Shown here in pieces: positions 39,909 through 60,835 of a DNA stretch of 64,000 nt (its first letter is position 1; every line of letters starts with the position of its first letter). The notes beneath the pieces were generated by a model, which was given only the letters and a program-made list of their open reading frames with translations, had not been told where the DNA came from and searched no databases. Source of the stretch: Cacajao melanocephalus (taxonomy: Eukaryota; Chordata; Mammalia; Primates; Pitheciidae); NCBI GenBank assembly GCA_963573385.1, contig CAUYLG010044332.1:53014-117013 (forward strand). The letters are read 5' to 3'. The translations under genes and the position numbers were made by a program.

Positions 39909-41080
39909 CCTCACTGCCGGCAACAGTGGGATTTGAACTTGTGGCCAGTGCCCTTGCTAATCAGTGCTGCCTCGGTGACATGGATGAGGAACAAAATACA
40001 AAACCACTCCAGAAATGTGAGGATGCTGGAGAAGGTTCCAGAACTGTGATGTGGAATGGTTCTGTGCGTGCTTGGCAGAGCGGGGATCCAGGGAGTTTGG
40101 GGTCACGCTTGTGTATCACATTAGCCTTCAAGACGCCTTTCAGCAGCCTTGTCCTGGCCCCGAGTCTTTGGCTCTCGGAGTTGACGGATGGAGCCTTCAA
40201 AACAGGGGCCACGGGGCCATGGATTAATTTCCGCAGCTGGAACCTGTTCTGCCTCCTCTGCCCGGGAGCCAGAGCACCCACTGATCACAGATGAGCCTGG
40301 GAGGGAGGGAGGGGAGGGAGGAGAAGGAGGGAGGCTGCTGGCCTGCTTAGGAACTCCAGGTGCTGCCCCATGTGGAAAATTTCTCCTGTAACCCACTGAC
40401 TTCAGGAACCCAAGAGCCCCAGCAGTATGGATCCCTGGCTGGTCCAAAGGGCTGCTTGTCCCTTTCACCTGCTCCGGGGATGGCTGCTCCTAAAAGCTTG
40501 GAGGGCTGCATTCCATTCTTGGCACTGATCTGTCCCCTCAGTCCCTTTGGGCCACCTGCCTTCCCGATGCTGAACCTCTTAGAGACTCAGCCCGTATCCC
40601 CGGTTCCCTTTCTCCTGTCACAGATCAGACCGGGAAACTGGAGTGCTCACTCTTCATCTCTCAGCTCAGGCCAAAAGGGACTGGCGGCCTCTGGATGTCC
40701 CCAGTGACCCCCCCCCCCCCCGACAGGCCTCTTTGTCTCTTCCTCTGGCCCCACTGCCAGTGCCCACACTTTGTACATTTAAGGGAAGTGGTATTCAGGA
40801 ACTAAAACTCAGTGCGTCGCCCCTGGGAAAGGACCTAAAAATGCCCCAACCCAGTGGATTTCAAAGGGAAACCCCAGGAATCTAGTTCTGAATCCTGAGC
40901 ACCCCACACCCACCTCCTGCATCAGCCTGGTGCTTGTTTTGTTTTTATTTATGTATATTTGGCTCTCATCAAAGCTTCTGTTTGAAGAAAGGTTTCTGTG
41001 GTGAAGGAAAGAAAAAGTATAAAGTCAGTTTCTTCTTGCCTTTACACACAAGGCAACTGAGGCCTGGAAAAGGGTCAGTC
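39909..41080 (+). other. Intronic unique DNA
   Basis: 1.2 kb free of Alu. Contains a (GGGA)n-like stretch at 40300-40332 and a C-run at 40709-40721. No further exon recognised. Confidence 0.55.
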
Positions 41081-41081
41081 C

Positions 41082-41390
41082 AGGCTGGGTGAGGTGGCTC
41101 ATGCCTGTAATCCCAGTGCTTTGGGAGGCTGAGGCAGCAGGATCACTTGAGGCCAGGAGTTTGAGACCAGCCTGGGTAACAGAGCGAAACCCCATCTCTA
41201 CAAAAGAAAAAAAAGCCAGGCATGGTGACTCACGCCTGTAGTCCCAGCTGTAGCCTCCTTGGGAGGCAGAGGTGGGAGGGTCGCTTGAGCCCAAGAGGGC
41301 TAGACTGATGGGAACCATGATGGCACCACGCACTCCAGCCTGGGTGATAGAGTGAGATGTCTCATAAATAAAAACATAAATAAAAACTAA
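41082..41390 (+). mobile_element. Alu, old
   Basis: CAGGCTGGGTGAGGTGGCTC to an ATAAATAAAAACATAAATAA tail. Confidence 0.88.
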
Positions 41391-41534
41391 CTCCTTAAAA
41401 TTATTAAATGCCCATTTTCATTGATCAAATTTCTAATTGTTGCATATATATTATAGATGTTACTCCTTATATTTATTTTGACAGTTTTGTATGAATCAGA
41501 ATATAAATGAGGTCCATTCATTGTGATTGGTTGA

Positions 41535-41830
<296 letters not shown>

Positions 41831-42029
41831 AGGTCGAAATGCATTTTAAGTCTCCTTCACTCTCTGGATTCTCCCTATATCTCCTTCAGCTCTTCTCGGT
41901 TGTTTGAGGAGGTGACCTGTTGCGTTGTTGACCTGCAGAGTTTTCCATTGTGTGGAATTTTCCAGTGCCAGACCCTTGGAGCTAACATGTTCCTCCTTTC
42001 TCTGTAGTTCTGTAAACTGGTAGTTGGGG

Positions 42030-42328
42030 TATCAGGGGTGGTGCCTCATGCCTGTAATCCCAGCACTTAGAGAGGCCAAGGCGGGCAGATCACCTGCGGT
42101 CAGGAGTTTGAGACCAACCTGGACAACATGTCGAAACCCCATCTCTACTAAAAATACCAAAAAATTAGCTGGCTGAGGTGGCGGGCACCTGTAATCCCAG
42201 CTCTTCAGAAGGCTGAGGCAAGAAAATTGCTTGAACCCGGGAATGGGAGGTTGCAGTGAGCCGAGATTGAGCTATTGCCTTCCAGTCTGAGCGACAGAGA
42301 GAGACTCTGTCTCAAAAAAAACAAAAAC
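42030..42328 (+). mobile_element. Alu with target-site duplication
   Basis: AAACTGGTAGTTGG at about 42014 and 42331. Confidence 0.94.
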
Positions 42329-42392
42329 AAAAACTGGTAGTTGGATGTAGATGGTTGACCGGATTCAGGGTATCTCCCCTGCTACTGCATAT

Positions 42393-42420
42393 CCTTCGTT
42401 CATTCATTCATTCATTCATG
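42393..42420 (+). repeat. (ATTC)n microsatellite
   Basis: GTTCATTCATTCATTCATTC at about 42399-42419. Confidence 0.9.
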
Positions 42421-42487
42421 GTTTCTGGCATGACTGCTTCATCGTTTGTGCTTCGTTCTTCCAGCAGGAGGCACGTGATGTTGGGTC

Positions 42488-42514
42488 ATCTCTCTCTCTG
42501 TCTCTCTCTCTCTG
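42488..42514 (+). repeat. (TC)n microsatellite
   Basis: TCTCTCTCTCTGTCTCTCTC tract. Confidence 0.9.
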
Positions 42515-42625
42515 TAATGTCCACAGCCATTGGTGCTCTACACCTAGCTCCTTTAGTTCATCAGGGATGCAGTGTGGTGGTGGCCTAATTTTGTCATTTA
42601 TTTGTCACTTATTGGCTGCAATTTG

Positions 42626-43023
<398 letters not shown>

Positions 43024-43062
43024 TGCCATCACTTTCAATGGCAAAACTGCAGTTACTTGTTC
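43024..43062 (-). mobile_element. MADE1 mariner MITE, second part
   Basis: TCACTTTCAATGGCAAAACT then GCAGTTACTTGTTCAGC. Confidence 0.8.
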
Positions 43063-43751
<689 letters not shown>

Positions 43752-43964
43752 TGACACCCTTTCGTCAGAGAGGGGGCAGGCTGAGGTGTAGGCAGTGGAG
43801 ACTCTGGCCTGGCCCTGGTCTGGCCGGGAGTCTTGCAACACTGCTCCCAAGTGGCATCTGTGATTCGAAAAGCTGCAAAGTACCAGAGGCCAAGAGGGTG
43901 CCTAGGAGGTGCCGGGGAGGGCAGTGGTGGCAGTGGGAGGCCTGGTTATTGCTCATAAAAGGAG

Positions 43965-44273
43965 GCTGGGCCCTGTGGCTCATGCCTGTAATCACAGCAC
44001 TTTGGGAGGCTGAGGTGGGCAAATCACTTGAGATTGGGGGTTCGAGGCCAGCCTGGCTAACATGGCTAAACCCTGTCTCTACTAAAAATCCAGAAATTAG
44101 CTGGGTGTAGTGGTACGAGCCTGTGGTTCCAGTTACTTGGGAGGCTGAGGTAGGAGGGTTGCTTGAGCCTTGCAGAGGTGGAGGTTGCAGCAAGCTGAGA
44201 TTGCGCCACTGCACTCCAGCCTGGGTGACAGAGTGCGACTCTGTCTAAAAAAAAAAGAAAAAAGAAAAGGAAA
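43965..44273 (+). mobile_element. Alu
   Basis: GAGGCTGGGCCCTGTGGCTC to an AAAAAAGAAAAGGAAAC tail. Confidence 0.92.
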
Positions 44274-44371
44274 CACAGGCCTTCTCCATACATTTCTGTC
44301 CCTCTGTGTTGAGCTGTGCTGCCCAGGGCTGCTCAGGATCCACCAGGTGTCTTCCAGGTGGGGATTCATCG

Positions 44372-44668
<297 letters not shown>

Positions 44669-44809
44669 TGGGGGTTCATCTTTTCTGTTACACATGCCCA
44701 CCCAGAACCACTCCCAGGTCAGCTCTTTCGTTCACTCTCCATTTGTCTGTGAAGTCATATGTCATATCCCAGACAGAACAGAAAAATAAATAACAGCCCT
44801 CGTTTCTCA

Positions 44810-44955
44810 TTTGCCAAAGAGTGAGCTCCTAGCCTGCTCCAGGCCCTGATCTGGAAATCTGGGATGGAGTAGCCATCAAGACAGGCAAGGCTCCTGCCCG
44901 CATGACACTCACAGAGCAGCAGAGGCGGAAAGACAAGAAACAGCATTTAGGATGA
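44810..44955 (-). repeat. L2-like relic
   Basis: GGCAAGGCTCCTGCCCGCAT and ACTCACAGAGCAGC resemble L2. Confidence 0.5.
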
Positions 44956-45164
44956 AACAGTATAAGGTCAGCGGTGGGTGAAACTTTCCGTTTGTGAAGC
45001 TACTAGGTAAACTGCGATCTCTTTATAGGCAGTGTTGGCCATGTGATCAGCTTGTACCAGGCTCTGGGAGGGAGGCAAGGGGAGGGACCAGCCCTCTCCT
45101 GTGTAAATATTCCACATTGATGGAGCCATGTAGGTATTCCCAGTCATTCTCTTGCCAACCCTTT

Positions 45165-45910
<746 letters not shown>

Positions 45911-46141
45911 CCCTCAAGGTATGTGGGTAGCAAAGACCCATTACCAAATTACAAGGAATGAGGTTAGGCTGCGGAGGGGTGGCCACTGATTTCTGGTTAG
46001 TGCCTTCCCTACGTCCACTGTTCGATGTGTGCCATCATCTCAGCTAATCCTACAACCTTTTTTTCTTTTTAAAATTACATTTTTATTTATTTACTGTCTT
46101 AGTTCATTTTGTGTTGCTATAAAGGAATGCCTGAGGTTGGG

Positions 46142-46738
46142 GTTTTTTTTTTTTTAAGATAGAGTCACGTTCTGTCGCCAGGCTGGAGTGCAGTGGCACC
46201 ATCTCGGCTCACTGCACCCTCCCACCTCCTGGGTTCAAGTGATTCTCCTGCCTCAGTCTCCCGAGTAGCTGGGATTATAGGTTTACGTCACTAGGTCCAG
46301 CTAAATTATTGGTTTTTTTTTTTTTGAGACAGAGTCTGGCTCTGTCGCCAGGCTGGAGTGCATTGGTGTGATCTTGGCTCACTGCAACCTCTGCCTCCCA
46401 GTTCAAGCGATTCCCCTGCCTCAGCCTCCCAAGTAGCTGAGACTATAGGCCCATGCCACCAAGCCCGGCTAAGTTATTGTATTTTTAGTAGAGACAGGGT
46501 TTCATCGTGTTGGCCAGGATCGTCTCAATCTCCTGACCTTGTGATTCACCCGCCTCAGCCTCCCAAAGTGCTGGGATTACAGGTGTGAGCCACCACGCCC
46601 TGCCCAATTTTTGTATTTTTAGTAGAGATGGGGTTTCACCATGTTGTCCAGGCTGATCACAAACTCTTGACCTCAAGTGATCCCCGTCTTGGCCTCCCAA
46701 AGTGCCAGGATTACAGGAGTGAGCCACGGTGCCCAGCT
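46142..46738 (-). mobile_element. Antisense Alu split by another antisense Alu
   Basis: Outer halves 46142-46312 and 46605-46738; the inner full Alu is at 46313-46604. The break lies at the CTAAATTATT linker. Confidence 0.9.
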
Positions 46739-46934
46739 GGGTTGGGTTATTTATAAAGAAAGGTTTATTTGGCTCACAGTTCTGCAGGCTGTACAGGAAG
46801 CATGGTGCCAGCATCTGCTTCTGGTGAAGACATCAGGAGGCTTCCAGTCATGATGGAAGGGGAGGCTGAGCTGGTGTCTCACGTGGCCACATGGGGAGCA
46901 AGAGAGGGAGGAGGGAGGGGCCAAATGCTTCTAA

Positions 46935-47376
46935 ATAATCCAGCCTGTAGCCCCAGCTATTTGGGAGGCTGAGGTAGGAGGATTGTTTGAGCCCAGGAGT
47001 TTGAGGCTATGGTGAGCCATGTTCAAGCCACTGCACTCCAGCCTAATGAGCAGAGTGAGGCTTTGTCTCAAAAAACAAAAAATAAGCTGGGCGTGGTGGC
47101 TCATGCCTATAATCTTAGCACTTTGGGAGGCTGAGGCAGGTGGATCACGAGGTCCAGAGTTCGAGACCAGCCTGACCAACATGGTGAAACCCCATTTCTA
47201 CTAAAAATACAAAAAATTAGCTGGGTGTGATGGCACGTGCTTGTAGTCTCAGCTACTTGGGAGGCTGAGATGGGGGATTGCTTAAATCCAGGAGGTGGAG
47301 GTTGCAGTTAGCTGACGTGTTGCCATGGCCCTCTAGCCTGGGAGACAGAGTTGAGATTCCATCTCAAAAAAATTTT
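46935..47376 (+). mobile_element. Partial Alu followed by full Alu
   Basis: Right arm 46935-47082, ending AAAAAACAAAAAATA, then a complete copy 47083-47376. Confidence 0.88.
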
Positions 47377-47575
47377 TTGATTTCATAGGAAATTAATAGA
47401 GTGGGAATTCACTTATCACACAAGGAGGGCACCAAGCAATTCGTGAAGGATCCACCCCGTGTCCCACGCACCTTGCACCAGTTCTTACCTCCAACATTGG
47501 GAATCAATTTCAACATGAGATTTGGAGGGGGCAGATATCCAAACTATATCACTTATTTGTATTCTTACTAAAAAT

Positions 47576-47838
47576 TTTGGCTGGGTATGGTGGCTCCCGG
47601 CTGTAATCTCAGCACTTTGGGAGGCCGAGGTGGGCAGATGGCTTGAGCCCAGGAGTTTGAGACCAGCCTGGTCAATATGGCAAAACCCCATCCCTACAAA
47701 AAATACAAATATTAGCTGGGTGTGGTCGTGCCTGCTTGTAATCCCAGCTACTCTGGTGGTTTAGGCACAAGAATTGCTTGAACCTGGGAAGTGAAGGTTG
47801 GAGTGTGCTGAGATCATGCCACTGCACTCCAGCCTGGC
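47576..47838 (+). mobile_element. Alu, 3'-truncated
   Basis: GGCTGGGTATGGTGGCTCCC to CACTCCAGCCTGGCCTG with no A tail; it meets the antisense copy below. Confidence 0.88.
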
Positions 47839-47839
47839 C

Positions 47840-48115
47840 TGATGTTTTTATTTTTTAAGACAGAGTCTCACTCTGTCACCTGGGCAGTGTCACAGTCATT
47901 GTTCACTGCAGCCTCGACCTTCCAGGCTCAAGCGATCCTCCCAAGTAGCTGGGACTACCAGTATCTGCCACCATGCCCTACTAATTTTTAAACTTTTTGT
48001 AGAGATGGTGTCTTGCCATGTTGTCCAGGCTGGTCTTGAACTCACTCCTGGGCTCAAGTGATCCTCCTGCCTCAGCTTCCCAGTGTTGGGGTTATAGGTG
48101 TGTCACCAAACCCAG
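47840..48115 (-). mobile_element. Alu, antisense, diverged
   Basis: TTTTTATTTTTTAAGACAG to GTGTCACCAAACCCAG. Tail-to-tail with the preceding + copy, an inverted pair. Confidence 0.85.
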
Positions 48116-48307
48116 AGTACTCTTGCATTCCTCAAATATGTGAGTGCTGAATGAATCCCAGATGCTCTGTTGTTTTTTTTTTTTTGGTCCACATTTGGAC
48201 TCAGATTGAAAATAATAACTTAAAGAGGGCAAGTATCATGATATGTACAAGGTATACATTTATTTGAAAACATTCCCAGATTTTTTCCATCTCTGGGACC
48301 CTCCATT

Positions 48308-48775
48308 TAAAAAAATAAAAAACTTTTATTGAAATATAAGTCACAGACTATACAATTCACATCCCCTCTTTTTTTTTTTTTGAGACAGGGTCTGGCTCTG
48401 TTGCGCAAGCTGGAGTGCAGTGGCACGATGGGTTTACTGCAGCCTCAGCCTCCAGGGCTCAAGCAGTCCTCCCACTTCAGCTGTCGGAGGAGCTGGGACC
48501 ACCGGTGTGTGTCACCACGCTTGGCCATTTATTTTTGTGGAGCTGGTGTATCACTATGCTACCCAGGCTGTTCTTAGACTTCTGGGGTCAAGCAGTCCTC
48601 CCAGCTCCATCTCCCAAAGTGTTGGGATGACAGGTGTGAGCCACCACGCCGAGCCACAGTTCACTTGTTTGTGGTATATTCACAGAGTTGTGCAACCATT
48701 ATGAAAGTCAATTTTAGAACTTTTTCATCATTCCCCAGCAGAACCCTCACCCATTAGCATCTTGAATATGGTATA
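48308..48775 (-). mobile_element. L1M 3' fragment, antisense, split by an Alu
   Basis: TTTTATTGAAATATAAGTCA before, and GGTATATTCACAGAGTTGTG and GAACCCTCACCCATTAGCAT after, the Alu at 48366-48656. Confidence 0.8.
48366..48656 (-). mobile_element. Alu, old, antisense
   Basis: GAGACAGGGTCTGGCTCTG to GCCACCACGCCGAGCC; divergent, J-like. Confidence 0.88.
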
Positions 48776-49485
48776 GGGTCCTAAGCAGTCCATTCATTGG
48801 GACTGGCCAGCAACGATTTAACTGGCTGTGATGCTGGGCAAAGTCCCTAAGCTTCCCACCTCCTCACCTTCCCCACCTGTAGTTACCGATGAAACTGACC
48901 GACCAACTAGGTAGGTGCTCCACGTGAGTGTGAAGCACATGAACTCAGTTATGTCTCAGGACAGCTCCTGGGGGGAAGCTATTTTTTCCCCATGTTATAG
49001 AGGAAGAAACTGATTCCCAGAGAAGCCAAGAGCCCAAGGAACACAGGTTGGAGGCTGCTGGGAACAGAACCCTCTAGGTTTTAACTGTGAGGGCGGGGGT
49101 AGTTGAGGTTGGCCTTTCATGCTCTTTAGCCTGCTTGCTACATGCTCAGCAGACCCCCTTGCACGGGGAGCTTTCCATAGATGACTTGGAGCAAGATTAG
49201 GGAGGAGGGTGGAGGTGGGAGGCTAGCCACAGAGGGGCGAGGGCATGGGGGTTGTAACAGCAGGGTTTCTGCCAGGTGGGCCTCCTGGAAAATCTGAGTG
49301 GAGTCCACCTATTCCAGGCACCTGGGTAAGGAAAGCGCTGGCCCTGTCAAGATCAAGGCCGGAGTATCCAGCGAAGAACAGGGATGCCCCCTGCTGGACA
49401 AAAGCTGTTCTCCCCTGGATAAGCGACCTCACCGGATCCCTGGGGAGGGGATCTGGCCACTGGTCTGGTCTGGGTGGTCTGGGAT
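48776..49485 (+). other. Intronic DNA with a MIR relic
   Basis: Antisense MIR-like sequence near 48985-49075 (CCATGTTATAGAGGAAGAAA); the rest is unrecognised. Confidence 0.5.
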
Positions 49486-50082
<597 letters not shown>

Positions 50083-50164
50083 CTGGTCTGGGGTCATTTT
50101 TCAACCTCAGCATTTGATAACGATTCAGTATTTGGGGGATGGGAGAAGAAACTGGGCTTAGGCA

Positions 50165-50385
50165 TTAGAATGAATTGGAGTCAAATCCCAGCTCTGCCAC
50201 TGATGAGTTGGGCATTCCTGGGAGGGTTAGTTGTCCAAGCCTCAGCCTCTCCTTCATTAAATGGGTGTAATTGAAGTTCTGCTTCACCAAGCTGTGACCA
50301 CGATGAACCTAACATGAGATAAGCTACGTAGGGAACTCACCTGTGCCGACGCGCACAGTGAATGGTAATGATTGTAACTGGTAGA
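50165..50385 (+). mobile_element. MIR
   Basis: AATCCCAGCTCTGCCACTGA, then AAGCCTCAGCCTCTCCTTC. A further MIR-like piece follows at about 50400-50485. Confidence 0.75.
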
Positions 50386-50547
50386 AAGAGTGCTCTGGGG
50401 AGCTTGAGCCAGTCGCTCTATCTCTGGGCCTTGGTCTCCCCATTTGTAAAACAGGAACTGCCTTACCTCACTTTTCTAGGATTGCTGTGAAATTTAGATC
50501 TTGAACCCAAAAGATAGAAATATACAAGTTCTCTTACATACTTAAGG

Positions 50548-50640
50548 AGTTCCTTCCTTCCTTCTTTCCTTCCTTCCTTCCTTCCCCCTTCCTTCCTTCC
50601 TCCTTCCTTCCTTCCCTCCTTCCCTTCCTTCCTTCTTTCA
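50548..50640 (+). repeat. (TTCC)n microsatellite
   Basis: About 90 bases of TTCC/CTTC units. Confidence 0.95.
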
Positions 50641-50647
50641 GAATGGG

Positions 50648-51197
<550 letters not shown>

Positions 51198-51620
51198 GTT
51201 AGTGTTATTTTCCAGTTCCTACCACATGAGAGGCTGTGTTTATTCATTCAACAAATATTGACCACGGGCCTGTTATGGGGCAGATTCAGTGAACGGATGA
51301 CACTGTTACCCAGATCAACATCTAAGCTCCATGAGAGTTTCGTCTAGTTCAAGGGCCGGAAAGCTTTCTTTGTGAAGTGCCAGAGAGTAAATACTTCAGG
51401 GTTTTCAGGACATTCGGTCAGTGTGGCAACTACTTAGCTCTGCCTTTGTAGCACGGAGCTGCCATGTACAATATGAGAACCAGTGAGTGCGACCATGCGC
51501 CAGGAAAACTTTGTAAATGGATCTGAGTTTAAGTTTCATATAGTTTTCATATCACAAAATAGTATTATTCTTTTGAGTTTTCCCTCTCCATGAAAAAAAA
51601 TGGAAAACTCCTCAAAAATT
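51198..51620 (+). other. Intronic DNA, L2-like at its start
   Basis: TTATTCATTCAACAAATATTG near 51239 is L2-like; the rest is unrecognised. Confidence 0.45.
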
Positions 51621-51965
<345 letters not shown>

Positions 51966-52106
51966 TCATCATTTGCTGGCCTTCGGTTGGTTTAACCTGT
52001 AACCTGTTGAGGTGGCCGTGAACAAAGGTGGTCACTGGCTTCTTGGGGTTTTCCTGTTTGTTTGTATATTTCTTTTCTTTTCCTTTTTTCTTTTTTTTGA
52101 AAGAGA

Positions 52107-52514
<408 letters not shown>

Positions 52515-52627
52515 CTACTCAGGAAGATGCAGCCTGTCCAGAAAGAAGGGAAGGCCCTCTACGCTAGGAGACGGGAACCTTCCATGTTAGCCCTGGAGCC
52601 CCTACCCGCTGACAAACCGTCAGTTCT

Positions 52628-52679
52628 CTCTGCCTTCCAAAGTCCTGGGATTGCAGGCGTGAGCCACCGTGCCCGGCCA
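52628..52679 (-). mobile_element. Alu 5'-end remnant, antisense
   Basis: Only the last 50 bases: AGTCCTGGGATTGCAGGCGT to CCGTGCCCGGCC. Confidence 0.85.
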
Positions 52680-53388
<709 letters not shown>

Positions 53389-53508
53389 GGGCATTGAAGG
53401 TTTTAAGCAGAGGAGTGTCCCCGTCGGGGTTCTGTTTTAGAAAGCTTACCTTGGTTATAGTGTTGAGGGTGGGTAGGAGGGGCTATTCCGGAGACTCCTT
53501 TAGGAAGC

Positions 53509-54161
<653 letters not shown>

Positions 54162-54347
54162 TAGCGTGGAGGCCATGGTGGTGCAGGGAAGCAGGTGCGT
54201 GGGAGACAGATCCAGGAAGGAAAGCCGACAGGGCGAGGTAATTGAACAGTCACGGAAGAGGGGTGAGGACTGTGGGGAATCGTGGAGGAGCTGCTTTTGT
54301 TTAGCGAGGGGCTCCCATGTAAGATCTGGAGACTTAAGTCTGCATGA

Positions 54348-55147
<800 letters not shown>

Positions 55148-55596
55148 TAAGACTGTTCGGCTGGTGGCTAGGGCTGGGAGGGGTGACCCCTAGCCTTGGG
55201 GAGGGAGAAAGGAGCCTCCTGGCCATAAAGAAGGCTTGAACGTCCGAGCCACTCCTGTTCAGAACTGAAGGACTGGCTCTGTGGGGGCACAGCTGGGATG
55301 GAAGGGACGGGGTCCTTTGTGGGTGCAGGTTGGCTGCAGTGCCTCTGATCTCTGCTGTGGACCCAGCTCCCCTGGGGCTCTGTGCCCTGTGGAGGAGCGA
55401 TGGCAGACGTCTCTGCATCGGTGTGTGTCTGTGCACAGGGCACAACTGTGTGTACTTTTTTACACTCTCTCTATGTGACAGTGTCTGGGAAATAGGCATT
55501 GTTGGGAGACCTGCCCACATCGGATGCTTTGGTTTTGGTGAGCGATGGGGAAAGTCCTGGTGTTCTTTTGTTCCTTGGTGTTGAGACCTGGGTGCT

Positions 55597-55690
55597 TGTA
55601 CCCAGGAGTTTGAGATTGCACCACTGCACTCCAGCCTGCGGGACAGAGGAGACTCCGTCTCAAAAAATAAAAAAAGGAAAGGAAAGGAGA
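55597..55690 (+). mobile_element. Alu 3' end
   Basis: ACCCAGGAGTTTGAGATTGC to CTCCGTCTCAAAAAATAAA. Confidence 0.82.
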
Positions 55691-56335
55691 GGGGAAAGAG
55701 ACACAGGCTGTCCCAGGCAGGGCAATCGCTCTGGGCTTCCTAGAGGAGTTGGCGCTGGGGGCTGGAATCCATTAGCATCTCTCTGCTCAGCCCTGCTGCC
55801 AAGAATGCCCTGAGGAGCTTCAAGGCTGTGAACTTTTCATTCACTCAGCCCTTAATTCAGTGCGCAGTGAGTTCGGACTGCGTGCCAGGCTTTGTGAGGG
55901 AGGCCAGCCGGCTGGCCCTTGGGCTTCTCAAGGTTTTGCTTTCAAGCTCACTTGCCGTCTCCTTCTTTAATTACTTTGTAGGCATTTTTCCTCCCCTTCA
56001 AGCTGAAGCTCCATCCACGCCTTGGATCTGGGCTGTATCAAAGGCAGAGACCGGGCTGGAGGTGGGGAGGGAGCAGGGCTTGTTTTCCATTTCATTCTGC
56101 TTGGATTCAGTCGCAGCAAAATTTACAGAGCTCCTGGCATGGGGAAGTAAAAAGACGATCAAGACTAAAAGCCCCTGCCCTCTGGAGAATGTGCTGCACG
56201 TTGAGTGTCTAGGGGGCTGAGGGGCCGCTCCAGTCCGGGGAGGGGAGCAGGGACAAGAGGAGTCCTGTTTGGCTGGTGTTATCAGGAAGGCATCTTGGAG
56301 GGGACATTCTGCCTGAGCTTAAATGATGGAGGAGA
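55691..56335 (+). other. Intronic unique DNA
   Basis: About 640 bases with no repeat that I recognise. Confidence 0.5.
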
Positions 56336-57250
<915 letters not shown>

Positions 57251-57369
57251 AAAACAAATGACCGAAGAGATGGGAGAGAAATGAAAAGGAGACTGAAAAA
57301 AGGCTGTGCGACTCAGAAATTATTAGTTACAGGCAGATGATGCCTCATTGATTGACTGAGATGATGGCT

Positions 57370-58397
<1,028 letters not shown>

Positions 58398-58590
58398 CAT
58401 GTTCCTAGTTTTTTCTAGATCCCTATGTCTTGTGGTTGAATTATGTGGCAAATAGATCTGTGGACTCCGTCAGTGGTCATGGAAACTGGTTAGAGGATTT
58501 GAACCTCCTTAGGAAAGAAACTGTCATCTTGGAAACAGTCCATTTGTTTTGCTGAAAAGAATGCCAATTTCAGTTAATAAGCAGGGTAAA

Positions 58591-58943
<353 letters not shown>

Positions 58944-59137
58944 TTAATGACAATGACATCGTTTCTAGAGATCATGGTGCTTTCATGCTGGAGGCCCTGG
59001 AGGGCAGAGATGGCTTTCAGCACACCTGAGGGAGGGAAGGACTGCAGTAGGGAAGAGGGAAGGGACACAGACGCATCACTGCTTCCCCCTGCCCGGCTCC
59101 AGGACTTTTGGTGATGGATGTAATGGGTTTAGGAGGT

Positions 59138-59445
<308 letters not shown>

Positions 59446-59454
59446 AGGAATCTT

Positions 59455-60052
59455 TATATTTATTTATTTTTGATTTTTTAGAGATCAGAGTCTTGCTTTG
59501 TTGCTCAGGTCACAGGGCAGTGGCACCGTCCTAGCTTACCACAGCCTCAAACTCCTGGGCTCAAGTGATCCTACTGCCTCAGCCTCTTTAGTAGCTAGGA
59601 CTACTGGTGTGTACCTGGCTTTTTTTTTTTTTTTTTGAGACAGAGTTTCTGTTGCCCAGACTGGAGTTCAGTTGGCTTGATCTTGAGTCACTGCAACCTC
59701 CTCCTCCCAGACTCAATCAGTCCTCCCCTCTCAGCCTCCCAAGCCATTGAGACCATAGGCACACGCCAGTATACCTGGCTAATTTTGTTAAAAATGGGGT
59801 TTCACCATGTTGCCCAGGCTAGTCTTGAACTCCTGGACTCAAGCAATCCACCCACCTTGGCCTTCCAAAGTGCTAGGATTATAGGTGTGAGCTACCATGC
59901 CTTGTTGATATTTTTAAAAATTAATTTTTTTTTTAATTTGTAGAGGTGGCGGTGGGGGAATCTCTCTATGTTGCCCAGGCTGATCTTGAACTCCTGGCCT
60001 CAAGTGATCCAGATTGTTGGGAATATGGGTGTGAGCCACCATGACCGGCTGG
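59455..60052 (-). mobile_element. Antisense Alu split by another antisense Alu
   Basis: Outer halves 59455-59617 (to GTGTACCTGGC) and 59909-60052 (TTTTAATTTGTAGAGGTGG to CCATGACCGGC); the inner copy is at 59618-59908. Confidence 0.85.
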
Positions 60053-60068
60053 CTTAGGACTCAAGTTT

Positions 60069-60401
<333 letters not shown>

Positions 60402-60835
60402 TCAATGATTTGCATTTGAGATGCTAAAAAGGGGCAGGAGTGATGGAGTCGAGTGGGGTAGTTGCAACTTCACGGGAGACAAAAGGTTTGTAAGGAGTAT
60501 CTTATTCCATTTGTTATCTTATGTGCAAGATATGATACTATGCAGTAGTGGGTGGACTTCAGTGCGTAAAGTTAAGTCCCCATTCTCATGGAGCATCCCT
60601 TGTGGTGAGAAAAAAGAGACAGGAAAGCAAATGAGGGAATAATTTAGGAGGTTTCACTGTCATGAAGAAACAGAATGCAGGAAAAAGGATTGGGCTGAAT
60701 AAATACTGAAGACAAGGTGCATATTTGCCATGGCCTTTTTCTTCATCTCTACCCTGCAGAAATGTGTTGGATTCGTAGAACGATTTGTCTTGGAAAATTC
60801 CTTATAACCACATAGACCGTGACTGTTACTTGGGA

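Larger units (their letters stand above)
46096..47550 (-). mobile_element. MST/THE1-like LTR (MaLR), antisense, in three pieces
   Basis: Pieces at about 46096-46141, 46739-46934 and 47377-47550: GTGTTGCTATAAAGGAATGC; TCTGCAGGCTGTACAGGAAG; CTTACCTCCAACATTGGGAA then CAACATGAGATTTGGAGG. A solo LTR without internal viral sequence, interrupted by Alus. Confidence 0.85.
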
